Assembly: GCF_020382885.2 (NCBI RefSeq)
Contig: NC_058497.1
Coordinates: forward strand, 21,506,330 to 21,570,329
Source: Scatophagus argus
Lineage: Eukaryota > Chordata > Actinopteri > Scatophagidae
Direction of reading: 5' to 3'
Length of the DNA stretch: 64,000 bases
Below the pieces are notes generated by a model, which saw only the letters and a program-made list of their open reading frames with translations, ran no database searches and was not told the origin of the DNA. Position numbers and translations under genes: made by a program. Numbering within the stretch: position 1 is the first letter of the stretch; the number at the start of each line of letters is the position of its first letter. Positions 41,024 to 52,343 of the stretch are shown here, piece by piece.

Positions 41024-42818
41024 AGAGCAGGTCACACAATACATACTGTAAGTAGCTCACACTGTTGAGACTGATACAGTTAAACTAGAAGGTTTGTTAA
41101 TGCACTGATGATGGAAGAAACCAATTTCAATTTCATTGTACATTTGTATGTCCTAATGCTTACAACATCGTTATGCCAAATTTGCTATTATTTAATAGGC
41201 TACCCCTTGTTAAAAGAGATTTTTTTCATGGCTGTCACTCCATATTATTGTATTGCCTATTTAAATCAGTTTCCACACCTAATAAAACAAACAGACAGAC
41301 AGCCAACTCACTAATGTAATTATATAAATAACATTCATTACATTCTTGGTTTCACTACATTGTCAGTTATTTTAGATAGCACACATGAGAAGACCAAGTC
41401 TTCTATATGCTTTCTTAACATGAGCGGCAAGGTGTTACATGGCGAATAATGGCGAATGCAACAATCACGTACCTCAGCAGCAGCCCATCACACGGGTGAA
41501 TCAAGGAGACATTAGATCACCCTGAGAGTGACTCCTCAACAACAGGACTTCCATCCTGGGACCCTTTAAATATTTGCTGTGTCATCACACATCACAGGCA
41601 ATGTAGTCCTGTATGAATATGTGGTTGATTTTACTTTACAATGCAGAGAGTAAAGTTACCTGGACATTGCAGTGATTCTCTTATTTACTAAACACAGATA
41701 TTTCTATCGATTTATTTGAAATTGCAAAAAACAATTTGACAAAACATGATTTAGTTACAATATTATGTGTTTAGCTCTCAGATCACTCAGATTAGTGTAT
41801 AAATGAGGAGAATATTAAATTGAAGGTAATCACCTCATTGTTACACTTCAGTCAGACAGCTGAACATAGTCCTAAAAGCTAAGTATTGTAGCCATTGTAG
41901 CAACTGCTAAAAGAGATACCAGAATTTACAAGTATTAGGTGTGCTGGCACAAGCTTTGGCTTCGCTGGCTCTTGTGGACTCTGTGGAGCCATGGGTTCGT
42001 TGCCTGGCATTGCCGCAAGCGATGTACAGGCGTGAAAGCAGGGAGGCTTGTTCTTTCCATTATAATAGGCCACCTGGTCCTTCCATCATAGTAATCTCTT
42101 CTCAAGTTAATGTGAGATCACCACCCTCCACTTTGCAACTGACAGTCTATGGTTCAGCTCTGCTCAGATGCAGGCTGCTTTTGTAACACTGACCCATTTA
42201 AGCCCAAAACAATGGATGAATTGAGTAAGACCCTGAAAGCATCCTCGACATTCTGCATTTTTGATGTGATTCTGTGACGACAGATGCTGTAAACAAAGAT
42301 ATTCATAACTGTGAAACAGAGAAATAACAATATTAGATTAAGCATATACAGCACAAGTGGTCAAAAAGTATCAAAAATAACAATCAAACCAAGACTTTAC
42401 ATACAGTTTGATTCATCCGTCTACATCCACACTCCATATTTATTTACTTACAATACCATCGTGACAAGGGAATATTATTAAGCATGGACAAAAATTTAGT
42501 AAGTAATCTTGGCAGTGGTTGGGCCCATCAATCTTTTGTTTACTTGAAAATGTCTGCCTGGAAATCAACAACACCCCTAGTCACCATAGTTTACCATGTT
42601 ACTGGTATATTCTGCCATCTAGTGGTATAACATACAAATTGACCTTTCCTCATCAAAAACATTCTGAAACCACTTTCTTATAACCTTCTCTCCGTCTTTG
42701 CTCGACCGCATGATCAACATACAAAAATAATATTATATTATCACTATGATGAGTTCATTATAAGTAACACTAAAGTTACATGTGCTTCCCTGACTTTAAA
42801 TTTTGTATCTTTCAAAGC

Positions 42819-45800
42819 TTATACACCAGAACCGGTGCCCTTGTCGACAGTTTCCTTGCTGTTTGGCAATTTGCTGATATCTCCAAGACGTTTTAAAAAG
42901 CTAAAAAATAGTCCAGTGGTTTCGGTTTTAATCCATGTACTCTTGGGGGGAACATTTTCACTATTCCTCTGCTCCCCAAGCCCTTCAGCTGGAACATGGG
43001 TTACGGAAACATCAGGCTTGCTTTTCTTTTCTGCTGATGGAGAATTCTGGTCTTGAGCACCAGTTTTTGTAAAGTTGAGAGGTATGTTAGTAAAGTCAAA
43101 CACTTGATTCGAGGGATTGTGTCCTGCACCTTCCACTGGAAATGTCTCTTTTACTCTTGCTGCAGAGTTAGGAGCTCTGACTGGAGTCTGAGCCCAAGGA
43201 TCGTCTTCCTCTTCCTCAGTTTTAGGGACTTTTGTAGGGAGAGTATGGCGGCGCCCAAGGTTACGTTTCGAGGAGGACTGAGGACTGAGCAAAAATCTAA
43301 CTAAATCCTCATTGGTTGGGTCTCCAGGATACCTCTCTGTCTCCTCATCAAAGGTGCGCTGACGAGGCAACACAGAGCTTGCACCAGGAGATTTCTGATT
43401 TTCCAAAGGAAACTCAACAGATGAGACACTGCCACGGCTATTCTGAAACTGCAAAACTTTTTTCGATGCTTCACGCAACTTCTGGGCTTCTTCCTCATTA
43501 TTGTCCTGTAGATCTTCCTCACCATCATCAGTGGTGGCTGAGAAAGATCTCCGTGAGGAGGAAATATTGGTGGTACTATTGAGTGGGGGTGTAAGACCTT
43601 TAGTGTCCTCTTTTCTGGAAGTTTTCATCTCACCTTCATGAAGAATGTCACCTTTTGCCTTGTTGTCCTCACCAGCGAACTGTACATTCTTTTGCAAATA
43701 GTGCTCTGTAAGTTCAGCTGCTGAATTCCACTCTTTTTTGCCCAAGTCCTTAACTCTAAAAGAGGCTCCTCTCTTTTGATTTCCAATGGGCAGGTTTACC
43801 TGGGAAGTAATTTCTGATAGGCTCCCATTGTTGGGGCTGCCTGTCGTCGGGCTTCCATAAGAAGATGAAGGTCTTCCAGGTCTCCTCCGAGAGACACGAC
43901 TGGAAAGAAAGTTCTGTAGCACGGACTCTAATGCAATGCCATCCATTTCCTTGTCTCTACTAGAGCAGGTCGCTGTAGACCTGCGTTTTGCAGCACACTG
44001 CAGTCTGTCTCTGTGTCTCCGCTGCACATCTGCCACCTCCCGAGCCCTGTTTTCCTGCAGAAAATTACACAGTTAATAGATAAAGCAGGACTTCTTTTTT
44101 TTACCTCAGCTAAGGAAAAGACATAAGCACACAAACTTACCTGCATGGCTCGCATAAATTTCTCACAAAAGGAGTTGAAAATGGAGCAACACTCATCCAG
44201 TTTGAATTTGCTTGGATCTTCACAGAAGTACTCTGCCACAGTGTCACTCACTGACTGCAGTTCCTGAAGATCAGACTCTATTTCTGCCAAGCAGACATCA
44301 GCCTTCTACAAGGAGCACAAATCAAAAGATGTTAGAACAAGTTAAAAACACTGAAATTTGTGCAAACTGAATTTCTCCACGAAAGACTTCCTCACCTTAA
44401 GAAAGTCTTCCATTTGTTCCTTCAGGTCTTCCTGCTTTGAGACGTCTGCTTTGATGTCTTTTAGTTTCTTTACCTGTCTTTCAAACTCTGCCTCAATTTC
44501 ACCTTTATTTATTCTAAAAGAAAATTAAAAGAAAGAATCAATTCTGATAGTATAGCAAATAAAAAGATGGTTAAAATTAACAGATACTTTTAAAACATGA
44601 TTGCATACTTTGCTGCAGCTTCAATGTGTTTGAGTTGTTCTGGAAATTTAAGGAGGGCCTTGTCTGCTTTCTGAGATTGCTGTGGTGAATATGAAATTTT
44701 GCATAAATATCACATTTCACAAACATATTTTAAAATACAGAAAAACTGGCACTGTATTACAATCAGACCAAAGTAATAAAAGCTACTTGCCATCACAACA
44801 TAATGCATAAGATTCATTCCAGGCTTGTTTGCTTTGGTGTCCGCTAACTTCAGCAGAGAAGCCATTCGGAAGCCAATTGCGCTGCCTGCATAACCACCCT
44901 GTGATCAGATAAATTAAAGACTTTCAGTCTCAAAGATGCACAAACCAAAATGAAAGTTATCCATATCACATATTAGACATTCACCGCATTCATATAATTT
45001 CCGGTCTTCAGTACCAGGCGAATGACAGAATGGAGACTGTCAGACTCCAGCAACTCTAAAAGAAGACACACAGGGTAAATTGTTAATCCAAATTGGTTTA
45101 CAACTCTGTTTTAGCTGAATACATTTATTAAAAATCCAGGAAAACAAATAATACCCTTTCCAGCAGCTGTCAAATTGCCGATAAATTCTTTGATTTCACC
45201 CATGAGGGGGAAGAATTCCTCTTTGAGCACCAAGCTTTTGAGGCGCTCTACATAACTAACAGACACAAGGTTTTCAGCATTAGTAAAGCACCAGGGACAT
45301 TTAACATTCATAATACAGAGAATTACAGAATTACACTCACCTGGGAATCTTGACCAGCATTAGCATAAACAGATCAGCTTCAGGGACAGCAGAGTGATCA
45401 CCTTTAAAACTGATCAGCTGCCTCTCCTGCATTCAGCGAAAGAGCCAAAATAAATGACATATATTAAAACCAGATTGGTTTTTCTTCCCATTGCTGCATC
45501 CTGCTTTGTAAATGACTGAGACTTTTAAGGATGACTCTTTCAGTTCCAATCATAATACTAAAACCTGTTACTAATCAACCTGTCTACTTGTGAAATACTC
45601 CAAACAGGTGTTCTTTCACAGTATTTTGTTTCACCTGTCACAACTTGGCTAAAACATGTTACTGCAAATTCAGAATAAACATATATTTACAAAAACCAAT
45701 AAAGTCAGTACGGTGAAACATTAAATATATTGTCTTTGAACATATGTTGGATTGAACATATGTCTAATGATTAGCAAATGGTTCTGTTTCATTTATCTTT

Positions 45801-47838
45801 CACTAAGTGTCCTATCTTTTTTGGATTTGGGGTTATGCCAGCAATGAGGTTTAGAACGTTACGTACAGAACACATGAGACATAAAAACATAAGAAAAACA
45901 TTAGCAGCTGTCACAAGTACCTCCTCTTCATCTGGCAACAGTTTGCACAGCTCCCTCAGTTTTCCAGGAGCAAAACCGAGACCATTTCCAGATTTAATTT
46001 CTTGAATCATGTCTGTTACAGGCCTGTGGATGGAGGTGGACAGACAGATTTCAGTTGTCAGATTTCAACTTGACTCACCAGTGGGTTTCTACATTAAAAC
46101 CACACTTTACTTCTTTGGGACGGCTGACACCTACAAGTCTCTACCCGTTCAAGTAGCTTTGCAAAATAGCTTCTGATGTCAAGTCCCCAAAAAGCAGGAT
46201 ATTAGAATGATGTAATATCTTTTGACAAGAAACATGTTTTGCATTCTTGTCGGTTTGGGGGCAAATATTTGACGCTATCATTAACAGCTGTGTTCCATTT
46301 CCTGTTAAATCTGTTGCATTAGCCAAGTAGCCTTGGGCAATACATTTAGGCTACAGTACCTCTCTATAACTGCAGTAAAGGTTACCACAGTGAGGTAACC
46401 TGTTGGGGCTGTAGAACAGTGCAGATCAGACCTGCCAGGACATGCTGGATTTTCAAGGTTTTGAGCATGAGGCAGCCACGTTACAGATTAATCTGTCTGC
46501 TTCGTCCTATGTTGTCTCACAGTGGAACATGATGAGTGTTGTGCAAAAACAATCACACCTTCAGAATACTACCACTGACTCACCGCTTAAATTGCTTTAG
46601 GAAAATTCCAATGTTCATGCTCCTCTTGGAGCTGAGGATGGAAACCTGGGAGTGGAAACAGACACAGACCTGGATATAATCAACTTGTCAGTTGCTAAGA
46701 TAATTTCACTATTGGCTTGAGCAGTGTCTTTTGTATCACAGATACCTAAGCTTTGCAAACAGACAGAAGACTCCAAAGGTTAGGAATTGTTTGAGTTGAT
46801 TGTATTGAACAATCAAGAAAAAGATACCGTTTTGCATTAGTGACACATTTTCTCAGTGTCTCTCTTGGAAAAGAGGGCATAGGTTAAAGTAAAAGTTAAG
46901 AAACAGATTTTTAATCCACTTCTGTTAGACAAACTACCTTGACTGATCTACAAAATAAATGAAAGTGCTGGTAGATTGCTAAGAAGATTGGCTAAAAAAA
47001 TGTGGTGGTTTTGAACTGCCTTTAAACCTACCTTTAAATGAATGGCAATAAATGCAGTTTATTATACATGGTAGCTTTTGTACAGACCACATATAGGTTA
47101 CTACAGAGAACAGCTCTGTATGAGGACACAATTATACCTTCCTTTAGCAAACACATATGAAGAATAGTGAGACTCCACCCCTGCATTGAATGATTCTAAA
47201 TCAAAACACAAGGTTCAGATTTTACATTATATTTCATATTACTACTCTGGAAATGCAATATACAAATTAATTGATTTTTTTTCTGATGGGAAACACTGTT
47301 TCATGTTTATCTCAGCTGTACACCTAGAAAAACAAATCAATCTAGGTTTAAAGAACTTGCCTCGATATCTCAGCGTTACACAAGAAAAAAGTACCATAAA
47401 TGTTAATCTGTTCAAGTGTCACTCTGATTCAGCAAAATGTGACACCTGTATCCCGTGGTTGGTTGTACTCACCATTTCCCCTCCTGAAGCAGCAGTTGGC
47501 AGGCCCCTCAGACTCTGGCGGTTGAGGGCCTTGAGTTTTTGCTGGTTCTGCTGGTGACTGAACAGCTCCTCCATGTGATCGGTGTCCAGTTCATACTGTC
47601 CATCAGTTTTATCTGCTGTCCAGATGTTGTGCTTTCCTATCACACTATGTTTTGGAAGGGTTTCCCAGTTGAAATTGCGCATTCTGGAGCTCCTGCGCCC
47701 CCCCTTTCCGATGAGACCCGAACCATGTAGAGGTGGAGGGAGGCCAGGGGCTGGAGGTGGAGGTGGAGGAGGTGGAGGTGGAGGTGGAGGTGGTGGTGGC
47801 GGAGGTGGTGGGGCGGGAGGACCTCCTGGTTGCATCAT
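42819..47838 (-). CDS. fhdc1-like: FHDC-type formin (FH1 + FH2 domain protein)
   Basis: Formins nucleate and elongate actin filaments; the FHDC1/INF1 subclass also acts on microtubules and Golgi/cilia. Eleven coding exons, 5' to 3' on the minus strand: 47473-47838, 46584-46645, 45921-46023, 45341-45426, 45155-45255, 44985-45055, 44791-44898, 44609-44679, 44396-44513, 44141-44305 and 42819-44054. Sum 2487 nt, 828 residues, all phases compatible. FH1 is a run of 20 Pro at residues 10-29. FH2 spans roughly residues 50-430: [11 protein letters not shown] linker, [17 protein letters not shown], then [18 protein letters not shown] and [20 protein letters not shown]. The N-terminal FH1-FH2 layout without GTPase-binding/DID regions is the FHDC1 plan. 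The tail (about 411 residues) is Ser/Arg-rich and much shorter than in human FHDC1 (over 1100 residues total). The ATG at 47838 is preceded by an in-frame TGA two codons upstream, which fixes the start unless a further splice exists. Being between trim3 and arfip2, it is probably an ohnologue rather than the fhdc1 orthologue. Confidence 0.88.
44679..44790 (-). other. fhdc1-like: GC-AG intron in the formin FH2 region
   Basis: The exon ending LMHYVVM at 44791 is followed by GCAAGTAG rather than GT. Joining it to the exon starting at 44679 ([10 protein letters not shown]) keeps phase 0 and the FH2 sequence. GC donors with an otherwise strong consensus (GCAAGT) are a known minor class. Confidence 0.75.
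47752..47811 (-). other. fhdc1-like: formin FH1 polyproline run (20 Pro codons)
   Basis: Twenty consecutive CCN codons, mostly alternating CCA and CCT with one CCG. FH1 polyproline binds profilin-actin and feeds the FH2 domain. The run is long for one uninterrupted tract, and repeat-length variation between individuals is likely. On the + strand it appears as a GGTGGA tract. Confidence 0.85.
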
Positions 47839-48429
47839 TTGTCAGGGAGCTAGTCAGTGAGTGTTGGATGTTATCATGGTCTTAGTCACACATAGGCCAA
47901 TAAAGAGTTTGCGGTGAAATCTAATTTACTCTGAATGACTTTACTGTGCAGCAGCACTTAAGCTGACTTAAGAGACTTGTCCAAAATGTTGTCAGGTAGG
48001 ATAAGTTAGGATGATGCATTCAGACTGAAAGAAACAAAACAGGGTGGGGACACAGTTACAAAAGTTCTCATGCACACTGTAAGCAGCTGTGTTCAGCAGT
48101 GGATGAAGCATTCACTTCATCTTAAAAAATATAAAATAAAAGGGTATATAAAGGGTTTTCAAAACTTACAAAGCATTAGAATAACTTATGGTGCATCTTA
48201 GAATCTTCATACAGAAGTTACTCAAAATCTGTTACAGCACTCAGTAATTGTTATGTCATAGGCAAAAAAGAGGTGCTGAACTGAATGTTAAATCCAGTCT
48301 GTTGGCTGAGTTAGTTACTCAAGATGCGTAGCCTACTTGACAAAAGATTTAAACAAAAAATTATAGTGATTAGCCTTTAATAATGACTTTAAATACTAAA
48401 GGCTAATTGTTGCTTGGAAAGGCTGGGTT

Positions 48430-48880
48430 TTATTCGTCGTCCGCCTTGCCCACCTTCAGCTATAAACTAAACAGTTTGTTACAGTGTTCGTTACGTTATT
48501 GTCAGGTACACGTTAGGAAGTAACAAAACAACTTACTTTTATTTTTAATTCCGTGACTGCCTCATTTTCCTTCTTTCCTTGTTTTCTGTCTTATCCCTCC
48601 GTCGTCTTGAAGAAACTTCACCATCAACAGTAGAGAGTGACAACAACCAGGATAGCGAAAGAAGAATGGCGCAACTACCTGCGTGCCACCGACACGCCCA
48701 GGTAACCCACGCACATGGACGTGGATGACAGCCCACACCTTCCCGGCTGGAGGAACTCTGGGATCTCTGAGGCTATTCTGGCTTGTTGGCTGGAGTTTGT
48801 GACTTCGCTGTGTTGTCCAGCTGTCATGGAGCTGTGTGAGCGGTGCTCCTGCAGCGTGATAAACGTCCTCACTGATAGAC
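48430..48880 (-). promoter_or_regulatory. CpG-richer 5' region of the formin gene, probable non-coding first exon
   Basis: CpG dinucleotides are much denser here than in the surrounding AT-rich DNA. A minus-strand donor after GGCACGCAG (exon edge at 48679, GTAGTT) could end a 5' UTR exon spanning about 48679-48880. Splicing it to the acceptor before the ATG exon would not add coding sequence, because of stops. Two overlapping short frames (48675-48872 and 48562-48882) are best read as upstream ORFs or chance. Confidence 0.4.
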
Positions 48881-49425
48881 AAAGAAAATTGATTTCTTAA
48901 AGATATTAGCAGAAGACCTTTCCCACCAGCCCAAATAACCAGAAAATAACAACTTTAAGAACAGGCTGCACTATTTTTAGGAGATGGTTTCCTGGATTGC
49001 CGGAATAAATAGACTGGAAAGAGAATAAATGAGTGACAAGCTTTAACAACAGATTACATACTTTGGTTAAACATTAAGCCATTTGACCAAATCACACAAA
49101 GCATTTTTGCTTGAGTGTGGGCTGGTGATCATCTGGCCTTTTACCTGTTGGCAGAGTTGTCAGTATCACGTACTTAAACTTTGCCCCAAAACAGATAAGC
49201 CCTCAGAATGACAGATCTAACACCCTAAATACATCTGTATGCAAATCACACAGTTCTATACTATCAAATAGGCTAGACCTGTTTGATAGCATTGTTAAAT
49301 AAATGTTATTAAATATCCTTATTTTTTTATTCTTTATTTAAAATGTGTAGTACAAATTTGTGCCTCATTTTAAGTTGGATATTTTGCAAAATCAGTTATC
49401 CTGACTTTAATAGGTATGTCTTGTT

Positions 49426-49830
49426 AGTACCTGGTTAGACCCCCTTTTGCCTTTAGAACTTAATTGTTTGTGGCATTGTTTCAATAAGGTGTTGAAATAT
49501 TCCTTGGAAATTTTGGTTCATACTAACATGATAACATCGCACAGTTGCTGCACATTTGTTGGCTGCACGTCCATGCACGTCCTGTTCCACCATTTCCCAA
49601 AGGCCCCCAAAGGTTCAATTCAGATCTGTAGAAGAACAGTGAACTCAATTTCATGTTCATGAATCCAGTTTTCATGATTTGAGCTTTCTGACATGGCACA
49701 AAATCCTGCTGGAAGTGGCCTTTAGAGGATGGGCAGGCCTTTGTAGTCATAAAGGGATGGGCCTTTAAGATTAAGTGTTTCATGCAAGTTGCAACAACAG
49801 TAAAGAGCAGTTCATTCTTTTCACTTGACA
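49426..49830 (-). pseudogene. Tc1/mariner transposase relic, C-terminal part
   Basis: On the minus strand a GHFQQDFVPCQKAQI stretch matches the Tc1-like catalytic region (FQQDNAPCHKA), and the final bases correspond to KAKGG. Between them the frame is lost several times. The fragment is 5'-truncated with no recognisable terminal repeat at its left end, so it cannot be mobile. Confidence 0.75.
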
Positions 49831-50284
49831 AAATGACTTCATTTTTGGCTACATGTATTCAGAGAAGACGGAAGCAAGTGGAAGGTAGCTAGACCAAATC
49901 TGTGACCACTGTGAGCTGTGTTGTCGTTGATAAGCTTAGAATCAAAACACTTACTCTAAAGTACAGTTTAACAAGAGAGGAGATTACAGATTAATTCTGT
50001 TTTAATCTGATATTCTGCTTTTGATCTGAGAGCATTCAGAAACTCTTCTCAGACTAAACTGGGTCTATTAGGAGATAACAGCTTGAAAAGTAAATGCTCA
50101 ACATGTTTTTTTGATTTTAATGTTGTATTGCCACGTTGGTAAGATTTACCAACTGCACACACCTAGACAAAGAACACATCCAGCTTGTTTAAGATACTCT
50201 GTGTTGCCCTGTGAAAATAACAACAGGCCAGACTAGTTTAGCCTTATTCAACATGCCTCCAGTCAACTTTGGTTGATTCAACAT

Positions 50285-50410
50285 CAGTAAACCAACATCA
50301 GACAGAAAAAATAAGTAAAATATACTCCAACATTCAGTCCTGGAAGTTACAATGAAACTTGTGTTGGACCCTAGAATCTGTGCTTTAAAGTTTCCAGTAT
50401 TCCCATTCAC
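50285..50410 (-). repeat. diverged direct duplication, copy 1
   Basis: Shares ordered blocks with 51180-51316: CATTCAGTCC, TGAAACTTGTGTTGGACC and CAGTATTCCCATTC. In the minus-strand frame both copies read NTSF-(I/R)-V-x-x-RTEC. Copies are about 0.9 kb apart in the same orientation. Confidence 0.55.
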
Positions 50411-51179
50411 TGCATTGTCATGTACATGGGAGTACTTCATGGTGCCAAACATATTAAGTATGTACGTACAATTCTGGAAGCTAAATCACAGAGAGGGAAA
50501 TGATATACACACAACATTTAAATAAATGCAGAGTAGGATGTATTGGGTATTTGTCCAACTTGCCATGTCTACATCTGACAAATACATAATCCAAGTGTAT
50601 GGGAAATGGCTAAAACTAATTTTTTCTCATACTGGAATCAGTTAAGTTAGTTTAGTGTGAAGAGAACTGTAATTTACTTAATTCCAGATTGTGTTTCTAT
50701 CCTCATTTCACCATGAATTCACAGTACCTTTTGCGGGCGAACTTTGCTGATCACCTCTGTTACCCAGGAGAAAACAGAAGTTAGTGTTTCCTACAGAAAC
50801 AACAAAACAAGAAACCTCTGCCAAAATCCCAAGAAAATATTGTTCAGGCGTCAATGTGTCGTGCTACAATAACGTCAACTAGACCTTCAAATAATGAAAT
50901 TATCACGATAACGAAATAAGATAAAAAGTCATGGAACACATGTTAGAGATATATCAGACTGTATTATGATATACATAATTACTGGTACCATACATATTAC
51001 ATATATTGTGAGTTTTCTGTACATAATCTGTGAGGGCTTTCCATATCAAACTGACAAATCTATGTCAACTGCACAGTTAAGTGAAACAAAACATCCAGCA
51101 GGTTTTATTGGAAATGCAGACAAAGACAAAGACAATCAGCTGACTGGAACTTAAACAAGTGCCCATAACATAAAATGTT

Positions 51180-51316
51180 AAGTACCAACAGACTGGTAAA
51201 TAAATAACACAAAATAGCAAAAATGTAATCATACATTCTGTCCTTAAAGAGACTCTGAAACTTGTATTGTACCGTTGGATGCATGTGGTGTCACACATTC
51301 AGCATTCCCATTCCCT
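51180..51316 (-). repeat. diverged direct duplication, copy 2
   Basis: Counterpart of 50285-50410, with CATTCTGTCC, TGAAACTTGTATTGTACC and CAGCATTCCCATTC in the same order and spacing. Family unknown. Confidence 0.55.
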
Positions 51317-52343
51317 GTTTGTGATTAAACAGACTTTGACACTTCAAGAATGCATCTCAAAGGTTGATATCTTAAGTTACTCACTGGTGCCACCAAATGT
51401 AACATAACTGATCAGACATTGTCTATGTGTTGCAATTTGATTTTGATTCTTTTATGATAACTGAAGTGTTGTGTTTATCATTGATGCACTAATAATGAGT
51501 TACATATGTTTGTGTGGCTTGTTTCCATATGTAAACTCTTTAGTAAACAACACTGACTCTTGTCGCTGTGCTGGCTTCATAGGGACATATCTGAGGGTAC
51601 CTCAAATTTAGAGATCAAACTTTTTATGGATTGTATATTAGGTTAGAGAAAATCACCATTTTCGCTATATATTTTATATATTTTCTATGCATGTTAACTG
51701 AGCATTTAGGCAGGCATTCCACAAAATTATATTAGAAATCTAGTGGGATAAACTGACACTTGTACTACATCCTGATGCCTGGTTCACTCATGCATACTCA
51801 GGAAAAATAAATATTAATTTGATTTCAAAAGATATTTCCAAACATTTTTGATTTTATCCAACTAACTCACTAATCTAATTTGTGGAATTCCTCCAATTTT
51901 ATATACTCTGAAATATTAAAGATAACGCTTTAGACAACATTTAAAAAAAAAAAACAACAACAACAAAATAATGCATGTGCAAAACTGCCAAGGGGTATTT
52001 CCACAATAGAAGACTATACTGTACATAAATAACAAGTGATATACATGTAAATGATTGTGCCTCCTAAAGAATAAGAAAGTAACAAAAGCCCATTTTGTGT
52101 CTGAACCAAAACAAAAATCAAAATACAACTGAAATAGTTGCTCCTATCTATGAAATAAGCGATACTGGAAAAACAATACAAAAGTGATATCTCACGTTTT
52201 TTCTTTTTTTACTGGCAGCTACTGCTCCTACAACATACTCCTTTATGCATTAAATTCTTGTCCATCTAACCATGAGTGAAGTCACATTCTTCACTGACCA
52301 GCATGTGACGATTCATCTCAAACAGCCAAACCCTGAGCGCCCT

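Larger units (their letters stand above)
32054..42818. other. intergenic region between the fhdc-type formin and trim3
   Basis: About 10.8 kb. The right edge contains the formin 3' UTR (a minus-strand AATAAA lies at 42439-42444). The left edge contains the trim3 5' UTR: bases 32054-32092 are exonic because a GTGTGCAG acceptor precedes them, so at least one non-coding 5' exon lies further right. Also present are a (GGA)n-like purine tract (about 32144-32172), a (TC)n tract (35828-35850), a CT-rich stretch (33,880-34,600) and the promoter-like site at 40.94-41.07 kb. I see no convincing coding exon. Confidence 0.55.
47839..52343. other. intergenic region between arfip2 and the formin
   Basis: Four and a half kb. 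It contains the CpG-richer formin 5' region, a Tc1 transposase relic (49426-49830), a diverged direct duplication (50285-50410 and 51180-51316), and the arfip2 3' UTR at the right end. No coding exon is recognised. Confidence 0.55.

Noticed and set aside
41879..42186. Overlapping frames on both strands near the formin 3' end
   Set aside because: Low-complexity Ala/Pro/Leu content, no splice sites in keeping with a gene, and inside the likely 3' flank of the formin.
45921..46012. Alternative formin exon edge at CTGTTACAG (46012)
   Set aside because: It breaks the frame with the exon ending FKQFKR; the acceptor at 46024 (CCATCCACAG) restores the conserved FLKQFKRPV junction.
47582..47860. Gly-rich + strand frame (poly-Gly)
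   Set aside because: Antisense of the formin FH1 polyproline tract.
48675..48872. 65-codon minus-strand frame upstream of the formin, considered as an alternative N-terminus
   Set aside because: Every frame through the acceptor at the ATG exon is stopped or leaves the FH1 frame, so it cannot extend the formin; better read as an upstream ORF in the 5' UTR.
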